A stretch of DNA of 64,000 bases from Marinobacter antarcticus (GCF_900142385.1 NZ_FRAQ01000004.1:62001-126000); one strand, 5' to 3'; counted from the first letter of the stretch, positions 9,026 to 18,128 are shown. A program made the numbers and translations. The notes: generated by a model not told the origin, from the letters alone.

Positions 9026-10081
9026 ATGGAAGACAACCGCAAAAAAGCATTGAGCGCAGCGCTGGGCCAGATTGAGCGCCAGTTTGGTAAAGGCGCAGTA
9101 ATGAAAATGGGCGACCAGCCCCGCGAAGCCATGCCTGCGGTTTCCACCGGCTCTCTTGGCCTGGACGTTGCGCTGGGTATAGGCGGTCTGCCTTACGGAC
9201 GGGTTGTTGAAGTTTACGGACCTGAAAGCTCCGGTAAAACAACACTGACTCTCCAGGTTATCGGGGAAGCACAGAAAGCGGGTAAAACTTGTGCTTTCAT
9301 CGATGCCGAACACGCCCTGGATCCTATCTACGCAGAAAAAATCGGTGTTAACGTAGACGAACTTCTGGTTTCCCAGCCGGATACCGGGGAGCAGGCTCTG
9401 GAGATTGTCGACATGCTCGTGCGCTCCAACGCGGTAGACGTCATCGTTGTGGACTCCGTTGCCGCCCTGACACCGAAAGCTGAAATTGAAGGCGAAATGG
9501 GTGACAGTCACGTCGGCTTGCAGGCCCGCCTGATGTCCCAGGCTCTGCGTAAGCTCACGGGTAATGTGAAGCACTCCAACTGCCTGCTGGTCTTTATCAA
9601 CCAGATCCGTATGAAGATCGGCGTGATGTTCGGCAGCCCCGAAACCACCACTGGTGGTAACGCCCTGAAATTCTACGCATCTGTACGCCTTGATATCCGC
9701 CGCATCGGCGCTGTGAAAGAAGGCGATGAAGTTGTTGGTAATGAAACCCGTGTCAAGGTCGTCAAGAACAAGGTAGCTCCGCCTTTCCGGCAGGCCGAGT
9801 TCCAGATTCTTTACGGCAAGGGCATTTACCAAATGGCTGAAGTGCTCGATATGGGCGTTAAAGAAGGCTTTGTGGACAAATCCGGAGCCTGGTATGCCTA
9901 CAACGGCGATAAAATTGGCCAGGGTAAGGCCAATGCCTGCAAGTTCCTTGAAGAAAATATGGAAATTGCCAAGGAGATCGAAGCCAAGGTGCGTGACAGG
10001 CTGATGCCGAAGCCGGTTTCCAAGAAAGATGCTGCGGCAGCCGCTGAAGCGGCGGAAGAAGCGAGTAGTGAACTGCTTTAA
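9026..10081 (+). CDS. recA: recombinase RecA
   Basis: A 351-residue RecA, the strand-exchange ATPase and LexA co-protease. The Walker A motif GPESSGKTT is at about residues 67-75, Walker B (VDVIVVDSV) at about 140-148, and the DNA-binding loop region ([20 protein letters not shown]) near 200-218. The C-terminal acidic tail is short ([14 protein letters not shown]). ATG 9026 ([17 protein letters not shown]) is the family start; the in-frame extension upstream would translate the SOS box and promoter. Expression should be SOS-controlled. Unlike many relatives, recX does not follow; a flavodoxin-like gene starts 20 bases downstream. Confidence 0.99.
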   Translation: MEDNRKKALSAALGQIERQFGKGAVMKMGDQPREAMPAVSTGSLGLDVALGIGGLPYGRVVEVYGPESSGKTTLTLQVIGEAQKAGKTCAFIDAEHALDPIYAEKIGVNVDELLVSQPDTGEQALEIVDMLVRSNAVDVIVVDSVAALTPKAEIEGEMGDSHVGLQARLMSQALRKLTGNVKHSNCLLVFINQIRMKIGVMFGSPETTTGGNALKFYASVRLDIRRIGAVKEGDEVVGNETRVKVVKNKVAPPFRQAEFQILYGKGIYQMAEVLDMGVKEGFVDKSGAWYAYNGDKIGQGKANACKFLEENMEIAKEIEAKVRDRLMPKPVSKKDAAAAAEAAEEASSELL

Positions 10082-10101
10082 CACATCCCGGGAGGTGCGT
10101 T

Positions 10102-10572
10102 ATGGATCGCAAAAAGAAATTGCTTGTTGTTTCCCATGCGCCTTCCCCGAACACCCTCACCCTGCGCAATGCAGTTGCTCAGGGTGCAGGCCATGAAGAC
10201 ATTGAAAACGTTGAAGTAACCGTGCTGGCACCATTTGATGCCGGCCCGGATGATGTTCTCGCCTGTGATGCCATTATCCTTGGCACCACCGAAAATCTCG
10301 GTTACATGAGCGGCGCTCTCAAAGATTTCTTTGATCGTAGCTACTACCCCTGCCTGGAGAAAACCCAGGGCCTGCCGTTCGGCTATTATATTCGTGCGGG
10401 TCACGACGGCACAGGAACACAGCGCGCTATCGAAAGCATCACCACCGGGCTGCGCTGGAAAGCCGTTCAGGAGCCACTGATCTGCCGTGGTGAATACCGG
10501 GATGAGTTCGAAGAGCAGTGTCGTGAACTGGGGATGTATGTTGCAGCCAGCTTGGATGCCGGGCTGTTCTGA
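10102..10572 (+). CDS. flavodoxin-fold FMN-binding or NAD(P)H oxidoreductase-like protein
   Basis: A 156-residue flavodoxin-like protein. The beta1-loop VVSHAPSPNTLTL (residues about 9-21) corresponds to the phosphate-binding loop. The segment ACDAIILGTTENLGYMSGALKDFFDRSYY (about 53-81) is the usual FMN isoalloxazine-binding stretch of NAD(P)H-dependent FMN reductase relatives. Such proteins carry electrons or reduce quinones; the substrate here is unknown. GGAGGTG lies just upstream of the ATG. It follows recA by 20 bases and could be co-transcribed with it, in the place often held by recX. Confidence 0.8.
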   Translation: MDRKKKLLVVSHAPSPNTLTLRNAVAQGAGHEDIENVEVTVLAPFDAGPDDVLACDAIILGTTENLGYMSGALKDFFDRSYYPCLEKTQGLPFGYYIRAGHDGTGTQRAIESITTGLRWKAVQEPLICRGEYRDEFEEQCRELGMYVAASLDAGLF

Positions 10573-10580
10573 GAGGTATG

Positions 10581-10871
10581 TCAGTTGGCGAAACGGTTAT
10601 AAAAACCTTCGATACGTGATAGGGCATTGTCCACAGCCCTGGAATACCCTTTTTTGTTGAGGCAATAGCTGAACTGTACGCTTACCCTGTAGCCAGTCTG
10701 AAAGGGATGGCATTCTATAACCCGGGCACAAACTCTCGACTCACTGATGTATTTGCCTTCAAAATCCATAAGCAGGCGCGTGCCCGGTTCTAGCGGCCGT
10801 GGGCACAGCACCGCCATGCCGTAGCGGTTCAGGTCAAGGCAGGTGACCGGGGCCGGGTTTTTGCCGATCAT
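10581..10871 (-). CDS. PilZ-domain-like protein (start uncertain)
   Basis: The conserved part is a PilZ-like beta-barrel: APVTCLDLNRYGMAV (the DxSxxG-type motif, here D-L-N-R-Y-G), then LEPGTRLLMDFEGKYISE and a VIECHPFQTGYRVSVQF strand pair. PilZ proteins bind cyclic di-GMP through an RxxxR motif upstream of this point. No such motif is clear here, only RPLFF. The ATG at 10871 gives 96 residues. The same frame stays open up to a TTG at 11054 with a hydrophobic stretch (FIILIFIAEL), but that would overlap the Lon-family start and has no good ribosome site; a TTG at 10883 is a third option. Convergent with the flavodoxin-like gene. Confidence 0.6.
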   Translation of the reverse strand: MIGKNPAPVTCLDLNRYGMAVLCPRPLEPGTRLLMDFEGKYISESRVCARVIECHPFQTGYRVSVQFSYCLNKKGYSRAVDNALSRIEGFYNRFAN

Positions 10872-11045
10872 AAGACTAAAGAACAATGGTCGGAAGAGTA
10901 AGTGTAGTTCTGCGATAAAGATCAGGATAATGAAGGGCGATAAAAACGTGAATCTGATTACAAAGCGACGCTTCCCGGGACGTTTACGACAATTCTTTTC
11001 CCTGAACGCGACAGACTGGTCTGCAGAACCTACAATGACCGGCCA

Positions 11046-13481
11046 ATGAGTCAACCGTTACAGGACCCAACCTTGAAGTCACTGTCCCTGCACCAGCTTT
11101 ACAAAGCCTGTGTTCTGAAAGATCTGCCGTTCAAATCCACCAGACAGCTGGAGCCTCTTGCTGAAATCGTAGGCCAGAACCGGGCCCAGGAAGCGGTGCG
11201 CTTTGCTCTGGCCATGCCCCATGGCGGTTATAACGTGTATGCCGTGGGCCGGAACGGTCTGGGTAAGCGCACAATGATGTTGCGCTACCTTGAACATCAT
11301 CTGGATACCAAACAGCAAAGCCACGACTGGTGCTATGTCGCCGATTTTGAAGAGCCTCGGGTTCCCAAGCTGCTTCAGTTGCCAGCAGGCAAAGGTGTGC
11401 GGCTGAAGCAGGACATGGAAAAACTCATGAGCCGGCTGGTAAAGGTTATCCCGCAGACCTTCGACAGTGACAGCTTTCTGGAGCGCTCTGAGAAGCTCAA
11501 AGAGGAGTACGCGAAGAAGCAGGAAGACGAGCTTGAGAAAGTAGCTGCGCAGGCGCGCCGGAAAAAAGTCAGCCTCACTATTACAACGCCCGGTGGATAC
11601 CGACTGGTGGCGATGAACGGTGATCAGCCCCATACCGCAGAGACGTTCAAGGCGCTGACAGACGTGCAGCGAGACAAGTTCGAGGATTCAGTCAACAAAC
11701 TTGAGAAAAAACTCCGCCAGGCGCTGCGTAAGTTGGCTGACTGGGAGCAGGATTACGCCGATAAACAGCAAGCGTTGAACAGGGAAGCTCTGGAGGGTAT
11801 CTCTGGCCATCAGATTGACGAGCTGATTGAAAACTACAAGAGCCTTCCGGATGTGGTTGCCTACTTTGAGGCTGTGCGGGCGGATCTGGTCGAGAATCTG
11901 GAGATCTTTCTCGAAGACAACGAAGAGCAGGCAGCCATTGCCTATGCGGCGCTGGATAAAAAGATGCCGCGCCGTTATCTCGTTAATGTGCTGGTGCATC
12001 AGAAAACCAACGAAGTTCCGATGGTGGTGGAAGACAACCCGACTTACCACAATCTGTTCGGGTACGTTGAGAATGTTACCTACAAGGGCACCGTGTTCAC
12101 GGACTTTTCTCTGATTCGTTCGGGCAGCCTGCATCGGGCCAACGGAGGTTATCTGTTGATGGATGCCATCAAGATGCTCGAGCAGCCCTTTGTCTGGGAC
12201 GGGCTGAAGAGGGCCCTGCGAGCCCGGTCCATTCAGATCAACTCCCTTGAGCGTGAACTTACCCTTTCGGGCACGATCTCGATTGAACCCCAAGGTGTGC
12301 CGCTGGATGTAAAACTCGTGCTTTTCGGCGATCGTGAAACCTGGATGTTGTTGCAGGACTACGACCCCGAGTTTGCGGAGCTGTTTCGGGTAACAGCGGA
12401 CTTTGAGAATGAAATGTACCGCTCGGACGGCAGCCAGGTGACGTATGCGAAGTTTATTGCCAGCGTGGTAAAAGAAAAGAACCTTCTGCATTGCACAAAC
12501 AAGGCGGTGGCACGGATCATAGAATACAGTGCACGTATGGCAGAGCATCAGGATCGACTTTCGTTGCACGCCGCAAATATCGCTAACCTGCTTCGGGAGT
12601 CAGATTTCTGGGCACGTCAGGCCGACGCTAAACTGATTCAGGATGTTCATGTAGAGCGGGCTTTGGAGAGCGCCAAATACCGCAGCAGTCGGATTCGTGA
12701 TCAGTTCTATGATTCCATTCGCGACGGCTCCACGCTGGTATCAACCCAGGGCGCGATTGTCGGGCAGGTAAACGCGCTGTCTGTGCTGTCTACCGGCGGG
12801 TTCGAGTTCGGGCTGTCCAACCGTGTAACCGCCACCTGCTATTATGGGGATGGTGGGATCATGGATATTGAGCGGGACGTAAAGCTGGGCGGCAATATTC
12901 ACTCCAAAGGCGTGATGATTCTCAGCTCCTGGCTGGCTTCCCATTTTGCCGTGACCGATCCGATGCACCTGTCTGCCAGCCTTACGTTTGAGCAGAATTA
13001 TGGCGAGGTGGATGGTGATAGCGCTTCGCTGGCAGAGCTCTGTGCTCTGATATCCTCGCTGTCGGGTGTTCCGGTGCGTCAGGATTTGGCGATTACCGGC
13101 TCTGTTAATCAGTTTGGTGAGGTGCAGCCTATCGGTGGAGTTAATGAGAAAGTTGAGGGTTTCTTTGCTACCTGCCAGCTTAAGGGTGGGCTAACAGGCA
13201 CCCAGGGCGCGATCGTACCTGCGAATAATGTGCAGAACCTCATGCTGGACAGCGAAGTGGTTCAGGCGGTTCGTGAAAGCCGGTTTGCCGTCTACGCTAT
13301 TTCGAATGTTGAGGAAGCCGTTACTTTGCTGCTGGACAAGCCTGCCGGGAAGGTGGACAGCAAAGGCAACTATCCGAAACAGAGCGTTTTTGGCATTATC
13401 CAGCAGAGGCTTGAGAAAATGCGCGAGCACGAACGCCAGGAGCACGCCCGGGACGATCAGAAAGATCCGTCAATTCACTGA
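11046..13481 (+). CDS. Lon-family ATP-dependent protease (AAA_32/LonB-like)
   Basis: An 811-residue cytoplasmic protease-like protein. The N-terminal AAA region has a nucleotide-binding loop AVGRNGLGKRT near residues 66-76, in which the residue after GK is Arg rather than Ser/Thr. A charged coiled insert lies at about 140-290. The segment SGSLHRANGGYLLMDA near 360-375 fits Walker B of this family. The C-terminal Lon protease domain carries the catalytic Ser in DGDSASLAEL (about 660) and the Lys in GGVNEKVEGFF (about 702). It differs from classical Lon by lacking the N-terminal LAN domain. It starts 39 bases upstream of nothing else and is followed 39 bases later by a response regulator gene in the same direction. 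Confidence 0.92.
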   Translation: MSQPLQDPTLKSLSLHQLYKACVLKDLPFKSTRQLEPLAEIVGQNRAQEAVRFALAMPHGGYNVYAVGRNGLGKRTMMLRYLEHHLDTKQQSHDWCYVADFEEPRVPKLLQLPAGKGVRLKQDMEKLMSRLVKVIPQTFDSDSFLERSEKLKEEYAKKQEDELEKVAAQARRKKVSLTITTPGGYRLVAMNGDQPHTAETFKALTDVQRDKFEDSVNKLEKKLRQALRKLADWEQDYADKQQALNREALEGISGHQIDELIENYKSLPDVVAYFEAVRADLVENLEIFLEDNEEQAAIAYAALDKKMPRRYLVNVLVHQKTNEVPMVVEDNPTYHNLFGYVENVTYKGTVFTDFSLIRSGSLHRANGGYLLMDAIKMLEQPFVWDGLKRALRARSIQINSLERELTLSGTISIEPQGVPLDVKLVLFGDRETWMLLQDYDPEFAELFRVTADFENEMYRSDGSQVTYAKFIASVVKEKNLLHCTNKAVARIIEYSARMAEHQDRLSLHAANIANLLRESDFWARQADAKLIQDVHVERALESAKYRSSRIRDQFYDSIRDGSTLVSTQGAIVGQVNALSVLSTGGFEFGLSNRVTATCYYGDGGIMDIERDVKLGGNIHSKGVMILSSWLASHFAVTDPMHLSASLTFEQNYGEVDGDSASLAELCALISSLSGVPVRQDLAITGSVNQFGEVQPIGGVNEKVEGFFATCQLKGGLTGTQGAIVPANNVQNLMLDSEVVQAVRESRFAVYAISNVEEAVTLLLDKPAGKVDSKGNYPKQSVFGIIQQRLEKMREHERQEHARDDQKDPSIH

Positions 13482-13520
13482 GCGGCTATCACAATAAAAC
13501 AGACAGGAGAGAACACGCCC

Positions 13521-14147
13521 ATGACTGATACTCAGCAGACTGTATACGTGGTAGAGGACGACGAAGCCGTCCGTGACTCACTGGAGCTGTTGCTGAAATC
13601 CGATGGCAAGCCGGTCAAAACCTATGAGAACGCGGCGGTGTTCCTGAAGGACTACTCCGAAAAGATGGCCGGGTGCATTGTGCTGGATATCCGCATGCCG
13701 GGTATGGACGGTATGGAGTTGCAGAAGAAGCTGAACGACAAACACTCCATTCTGCCAATCATTTTTGTGACCGGGCATGGCGATGTGCCCATGGCGGTCG
13801 ATGCCATGAAAGAAGGCGCTGTAGACTTTATCCAGAAGCCCTACCGTGAAGAGGCACTGCTTGAGAAAATCGAAGCTGCGCTGGAGCAGGATCTGGAACA
13901 GCGCAAGACGCTTGGTGAGAAACAGGAGATTATTCGCCGGATCAAGAGCCTGACCCCTCGGGAACACGAAATCATGGATCGAATGATAGAAGGTCAAGCC
14001 AACAAGGTGATCGCTATTGAGCTGGAAATCAGTCAGCGCACAGTAGAGATTCACCGCTCCCGGGTAATGCACAAGATGGGCACCCATTCACTGGCACATC
14101 TGGTTCGTATGGTGCTGTCCGTAAAGAACCTTATCGACGCGCGGTAA
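13521..14147 (+). CDS. FixJ-type response regulator (REC plus LuxR HTH)
   Basis: A 208-residue two-component regulator. The receiver domain has the acidic pocket VVEDDEAVRD (about 9-18), the phosphorylated Asp in VLDIRMPGMDG (about Asp-55), Thr in FVTGHGD (about 83) and Lys in FIQKPYREEAL (about 104). A LuxR-type helix-turn-helix follows: LTPREHEIMDRMIEGQANKVIAIEL and SQRTVEIHRSRVMHKM (about 145-190). This is the FixJ/TodT subfamily layout. Start supported by CAGGAGAG 12 bases upstream. The adjacent downstream histidine kinase is the likely partner; target genes unknown. Confidence 0.93.
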   Translation: MTDTQQTVYVVEDDEAVRDSLELLLKSDGKPVKTYENAAVFLKDYSEKMAGCIVLDIRMPGMDGMELQKKLNDKHSILPIIFVTGHGDVPMAVDAMKEGAVDFIQKPYREEALLEKIEAALEQDLEQRKTLGEKQEIIRRIKSLTPREHEIMDRMIEGQANKVIAIELEISQRTVEIHRSRVMHKMGTHSLAHLVRMVLSVKNLIDAR

Positions 14148-14193
14148 TACCGCCGGCATTATGCGGTTATGTTTTTGACCGGCCTTTTACTAT

Positions 14194-15783
14194 ATGACCG
14201 AAGTTGTCAGCGAAAATTCAGAGGTTACGGTTCTGCTTGTGGATGATAATCCACAGAACCTGAAAGTTCTCTATGAGACTTTGAAAGACAAAGGCTACCG
14301 GCTGCTGATTGCCAATGAGGGCGAAAAAGCACTGGATCTTGCTCAACGCCACCAGCCTGAAGTGGTTCTACTCGATATCATGATGCCTGAAATGGATGGT
14401 TATGAGGTCTGCCAGCGCCTCAAGGCCGATCCTGAAACGGCTGACTGTGCCGTGGTATTTCTCTCAGCCCTGGATGACTTGCAAGCCAAGGTAAAAGGCT
14501 TTTCTCTCGGTGGCGCAGACTATATCTCCAAGCCGTTCCAATCTCAGGAAGTCATTGCCAGGGTCAAGACCCACGCCCGTGTTATACGGCTAGAGCGTGA
14601 GCTGCAGGCTCGCAACCGAGAGCTTCAGGGTGACCAGACCCGCATCCTCAATTCCATCAGTGAAGGCATATATGGCCTTGATGAACACGGCACAATTGAG
14701 TTTGCCAACCCTGCCGCTGGTGTCATCATGCGGTGTCCAGCAGAGGACCTTGTAGGTCGTAATTTTTTTGCAGTTCATTTCTCAACGGCAGCTGAATGCC
14801 CGGCCAGCCTCCCGGTTCACTCTACCTGCAGTCAGGGTATCGCGGAGAATCAACGCGATATCCGGATGCTGCGCACGGATGAAACCGGGTTTTCTGCTGA
14901 ATATCGCTCCACGCCCAAACACGATGGCGAGGAATTGCATGGGGCGGTTGTTGTATTCCGTGATATTACCGCTGAACTGGAGAGCGAGAGGGCACTTGAT
15001 GAGGCGAGGGAGCTGGTTCAGGAGCAGCGCGACCAGCTGGCCCACACTTCCCGGTTAACCACCATGGGTGAGATGGCTGCCGGTGTGGCTCATGAGGTAA
15101 ACCAGCCGTTGACGGCAATTACGAACTACGCTCGGGTTGCCCAGCGTGTTATGTCCAAAGAGAGCCCGAACCTGAGCTTGCTGCAGGAAACCCTCGACAA
15201 GATTGAGGCTCAGTCCCACCGCGCCAGCGAGATTATCCGCAGAATCCGACGATTTATGAAAAAGCCGGCAACCGGCAAGGAAGTGCTGTCCCTATCCGCA
15301 TTACTGGAAGATACACGCCAGTTTGCAGAAGTAGACATGCGTAATAACGATGGCGCAATCGAGCTTGTTGTACCAGCCGACTTACCGGATATCCTGGCCG
15401 ATCCGATTCAGGTGCAGCAGGTTGCCCTTAACCTGATACGAAACGCGCTTGAGGCCACGCGCAGTGCAGAGTCTGCATTGCCAGTGGAAGTGAGCGCGAG
15501 AGTGACGGGTGAAGGTTGTGTCCGGGTTGAGGTTCGCGACCATGGCGTCGGGCTTGCGGAAGATGCAGAAGAAAAGCTGTTTTTGCCTTTCTACACCACT
15601 AAAGATGAGGGTATGGGCATTGGCCTACCTACCTGTCGTTCCCTGATTCAGGCCCAGGGAGGTGATATAGGTTTTGAGCGCCCCGAAGATGGCGGCGCCC
15701 TTTTCTATTTTACGCTGCCTGTGGCTGGCGCAGCGGCATCATCTTGCCCGGCAGGCGCTGGGAGTTCTTCTGGCGCCGTTTAG
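14194..15783 (+). CDS. hybrid sensor kinase: receiver, PAS, histidine kinase
   Basis: A 529-residue soluble kinase without membrane segments. The order is a receiver domain (1-125, phospho-Asp in VVLLDIMMPEMDGYE near residue 60, Lys in ISKPFQ near 112), a PAS domain (about 145-265, with GIYGLDEHGTIEFANPA), a HisKA dimerisation helix with the phospho-His in AAGVAHEVNQPLTAI (about 299), and an ATP-binding domain (NLIRNALEA about 412, DHGVGL about 449, GMGIGLPTCRS about 472). The C-terminal half resembles FixL/DctB-type kinases; having the receiver at the N-terminus is less usual. It begins 46 bases after the FixJ-like gene. No clear Shine-Dalgarno is seen before the ATG, so translation may be weak. 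Its stop overlaps the stop of the convergent MaoC gene. Confidence 0.9.
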   Translation: MTEVVSENSEVTVLLVDDNPQNLKVLYETLKDKGYRLLIANEGEKALDLAQRHQPEVVLLDIMMPEMDGYEVCQRLKADPETADCAVVFLSALDDLQAKVKGFSLGGADYISKPFQSQEVIARVKTHARVIRLERELQARNRELQGDQTRILNSISEGIYGLDEHGTIEFANPAAGVIMRCPAEDLVGRNFFAVHFSTAAECPASLPVHSTCSQGIAENQRDIRMLRTDETGFSAEYRSTPKHDGEELHGAVVVFRDITAELESERALDEARELVQEQRDQLAHTSRLTTMGEMAAGVAHEVNQPLTAITNYARVAQRVMSKESPNLSLLQETLDKIEAQSHRASEIIRRIRRFMKKPATGKEVLSLSALLEDTRQFAEVDMRNNDGAIELVVPADLPDILADPIQVQQVALNLIRNALEATRSAESALPVEVSARVTGEGCVRVEVRDHGVGLAEDAEEKLFLPFYTTKDEGMGIGLPTCRSLIQAQGGDIGFERPEDGGALFYFTLPVAGAAASSCPAGAGSSSGAV

Positions 15784-16655
15784 ATCCATTCGATGCGCCC
15801 ACTGAGGTGCGGTGCATCGCCTCTTGCGTTCAGCAGTTGATAATCCCACCCGTTTTTTCCTGTCTGCCAGTTCAAAAGCGCGGTGCCCGGTAAAAACAGA
15901 GGTTTCTTGAACTGGCAACTCACTTTCACCGGGCCTGATTGCCACCCATCTTGTTCCTCCAAAATGGCCAGAGCGTGTGCTTTGCTCCACATGCCGTGCG
16001 CTATTGCCCTTGGAAAACCAAAAAACCTGGCGCTCAGAGCGTGCATGTGAATCGGGTTGCTGTCGCCGGAAATTTTCGCGTACTGCCGCCCGATGGATTC
16101 CGGCGCTTCGATCTCTGTTGTATTCGAATAATGCTCCAAAGGCGGTGGAGCCGATTTTGTGGCCGGATCCACGTGCTTTTCGGGTTGTCGGAAGAGCATG
16201 GTACTGGTCTCCTCCCATACCACTGTGCCTGCAGAACTGGCGTTCGTAATCAAGCCGAACTCTATGCCGCGGCTGGTGCGTTCCTGATGACCCAGGCAGA
16301 CGTCCAGCTTCAGAGTTTCGCCCACCCCAATTGGCCTGTGTTGGGTTATGGTATTGCGCAGGTGCACCAGCCCCAGGAGTGGTAATGGAAAAGCCTTTTC
16401 GGTCAGCAGCTTGAGATGAAGCGGGAACGCAAGAATGTGGGGCCAGGTAATAGGTATATGATTACTCGGTCGGAATCCGCAGGCGCGTTCATATTGGCTC
16501 AGGTCATCGCTAGCGGTGTGAGCACAAAGCAGTTCAGCGGAGAGCCGTGGAAGTGTAATGGCTGCATCAGATATGCTTTTTTTCGGCAGAAGAGCCCTGC
16601 CGTAGAGTGGAAGCAGCGTCGGCGGGGTATCTCGATAAACAAGCGTGTCTGGCAT
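15780..16655 (-). CDS. MaoC-like dehydratase/hydratase, two hot-dog repeats
   Basis: A 291-residue protein of the MaoC/(R)-specific enoyl-CoA hydratase superfamily. The C-terminal hot-dog half has the hydratase-2 signature YAKISGDSNPIHMHALSARF, followed by GFPRAIAHGM (about residues 190-222), with the catalytic Asp and His present. The N-terminal half is a degenerate hot-dog domain (LVHLRNTITQHRPIGVGETL). Such proteins hydrate 2-enoyl-CoA or act in fatty-acid or polyhydroxyalkanoate metabolism; exact substrate unknown. It is convergent with the hybrid kinase (four-base overlap) and divergent from an AraC-type regulator that may control it. Confidence 0.88.
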   Translation of the reverse strand: MPDTLVYRDTPPTLLPLYGRALLPKKSISDAAITLPRLSAELLCAHTASDDLSQYERACGFRPSNHIPITWPHILAFPLHLKLLTEKAFPLPLLGLVHLRNTITQHRPIGVGETLKLDVCLGHQERTSRGIEFGLITNASSAGTVVWEETSTMLFRQPEKHVDPATKSAPPPLEHYSNTTEIEAPESIGRQYAKISGDSNPIHMHALSARFFGFPRAIAHGMWSKAHALAILEEQDGWQSGPVKVSCQFKKPLFLPGTALLNWQTGKNGWDYQLLNARGDAPHLSGRIEWI

Positions 16656-16963
16656 GATTGTTCTCCCTGATAATCGATGTATTCATGGATAGAATATGAA
16701 GGATTGACCAGAGATGACGAATGCAGGTGCCCGCTGTGTCTGGGTTCTGGTGCAACTGTGAGTCTGTGGCCTGATATGCTCTAATATAAGACGATAGTAT
16801 ATGACAGTCTTTGAGCAAGCCTCGCAAAAACACAGCTCGCAGGGCTGGGTGACAAGCCTGCTGGCAGTCTGGCAAACCCGTCCAGGCGAAGCATTGACTT
16901 GGGGTGTTCTGGCGGGTGTCTGCCGGGCCAAAGTAGTATCCAATAAATACAAAGCGGGACTTT
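16656..16963. other. 308-base divergent intergenic region (MaoC gene / AraC regulator)
   Basis: This interval must contain the promoters of the divergent MaoC-like gene and AraC-type gene. It is AT-rich near 16680-16810. I see no RNA gene, no clean palindrome and no convincing -35/-10 pair; TTGACT at about 16897 lacks a matching -10. The frames open in it are not protein-like. Confidence 0.4.
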
Positions 16964-17995
16964 ATGCAGGAACTACGTGACGCGGGCGTTATGTTGCGCC
17001 TCATTTACGAGGCGATGAAAGCGAAGGGTATTGACACCGATCTCATTTTTAGCCGGCTGGGTGTCAACGCGGATTATGTTTACACAGAACAGCTCCGCAC
17101 TCCCCACAGTGCGCAGACGTTTTTCTGGCAGGCTGTAGAGGACGTCTCCGGAGACCCTGATATCGGGCTGCATCTTGGGCAGCTTCTTCCAGTCTGCAAA
17201 GGGCAGGTTCTGGAATACCTGTTTCTCAGCAGCTCCAACTTCGGCGAAGGTCTGCGGCGGGCACAGAATTACCAGCGCCTGCTCAGCGATGCGGCGAATA
17301 CAGATTTTTTCATTGAAGGCGATAATGCCTGCATGGTGCTGGATGCTGCTTCGGATGATATCCGGCGCCTGCGACATTTTAATGAGTGTTTTGTGCTGGG
17401 TCTGATAACGTTTTTTCGTTCGATTACTGAAGGTCAGTTTCACCCTTCACGAATCGAGTTTGAGCATGAGCGTAACGAAGGGCGCGAGCACGTTAAGGAA
17501 GTGCTGGACTGCGACGTAATATTCGGTGCTGAAGAAAACCGGTTGTATTTTCCCGTCAGCCTGCTTTCTCATGCCTCGCCTCACGCAGAACCGGAACTTC
17601 TGGACCTGCACGAGCGTTTTGCCAGCGAACAGGTTGCCCGTCTGGAGAAAAAGGATATTGTCGGGCAGGTAGAGCGGATTATCGCCGAGTTGCTTGATAG
17701 CGGTGACGTCACGCTGGATGCTGTGGCTACGCGGCTAGGTATAAAGCCCCGCACCCTGCGTACCCGGCTTACCGAGGCAGAAACCAGTTTTAATCAGGTG
17801 CTTGCGGATTTCCGCTATCGTCTCGCGCGGCAGCTGCTGGCGACGACGGATGAGTCTGTTGATGAGATTGTTTATCTGACTGGATTCTCGGAGCCAAGCA
17901 CTTTCTATCGGGCTTTTAAGCGCTGGTCTGGAAAGACGCCGATAGAGTACCGGAAAACAGCGCAAGGTAAAGATGCGATGGTTGATGCCATGTAA
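16964..17995 (+). CDS. AraC-family transcriptional regulator
   Basis: A 343-residue regulator. The N-terminal about 200 residues match the arabinose-binding-like region of the OruR/ArgR type (LIYEAMKAKGIDTDLIFSRL; GDPDIGLHLGQLLP). The C-terminal AraC DNA-binding domain is at about 235-335, with both helix-turn-helix units: VTLDAVATRLGIKPRTLRTRL and VDEIVYLTGFSEPSTFYRAF, followed by GKTPIEYR. It is divergent from the MaoC-like gene, whose product acts on acyl-CoA, so a role in fatty-acid-type metabolism is a reasonable guess. The ligand is unknown. Weak ribosome site (GCGGGA). Confidence 0.92.
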   Translation: MQELRDAGVMLRLIYEAMKAKGIDTDLIFSRLGVNADYVYTEQLRTPHSAQTFFWQAVEDVSGDPDIGLHLGQLLPVCKGQVLEYLFLSSSNFGEGLRRAQNYQRLLSDAANTDFFIEGDNACMVLDAASDDIRRLRHFNECFVLGLITFFRSITEGQFHPSRIEFEHERNEGREHVKEVLDCDVIFGAEENRLYFPVSLLSHASPHAEPELLDLHERFASEQVARLEKKDIVGQVERIIAELLDSGDVTLDAVATRLGIKPRTLRTRLTEAETSFNQVLADFRYRLARQLLATTDESVDEIVYLTGFSEPSTFYRAFKRWSGKTPIEYRKTAQGKDAMVDAM

Positions 17996-18028
17996 AATGC
18001 TGTTTTCCGGATTTTTTCAGGAAATGCG

Positions 18029-18056
18029 TTGACATCATCAGGCACCTCTTTATAAT
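18029..18056 (+). promoter_or_regulatory. strong sigma-70 promoter of tRNA-Asp
   Basis: Both hexamers are perfect: TTGACA at 18029-18034 and TATAAT at 18051-18056, with a 16-base spacer. A GC-rich discriminator (GCGC) follows, as expected for a stringently controlled stable-RNA promoter. The tRNA begins about 70 bases downstream. Confidence 0.9.
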
Positions 18057-18128
18057 GCGCTCTCGTTGTTACCGAGCAATCAGGCCCATGATTGCAAAGC
18101 CTTTTAAAGCAATCGGTTGCAACTTTGC

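Noticed and set aside
8939..10084. 381-codon minus-strand frame covering recA
   Set aside because: Shadow of recA on the opposite strand; no ribosome site and no recognisable domain.
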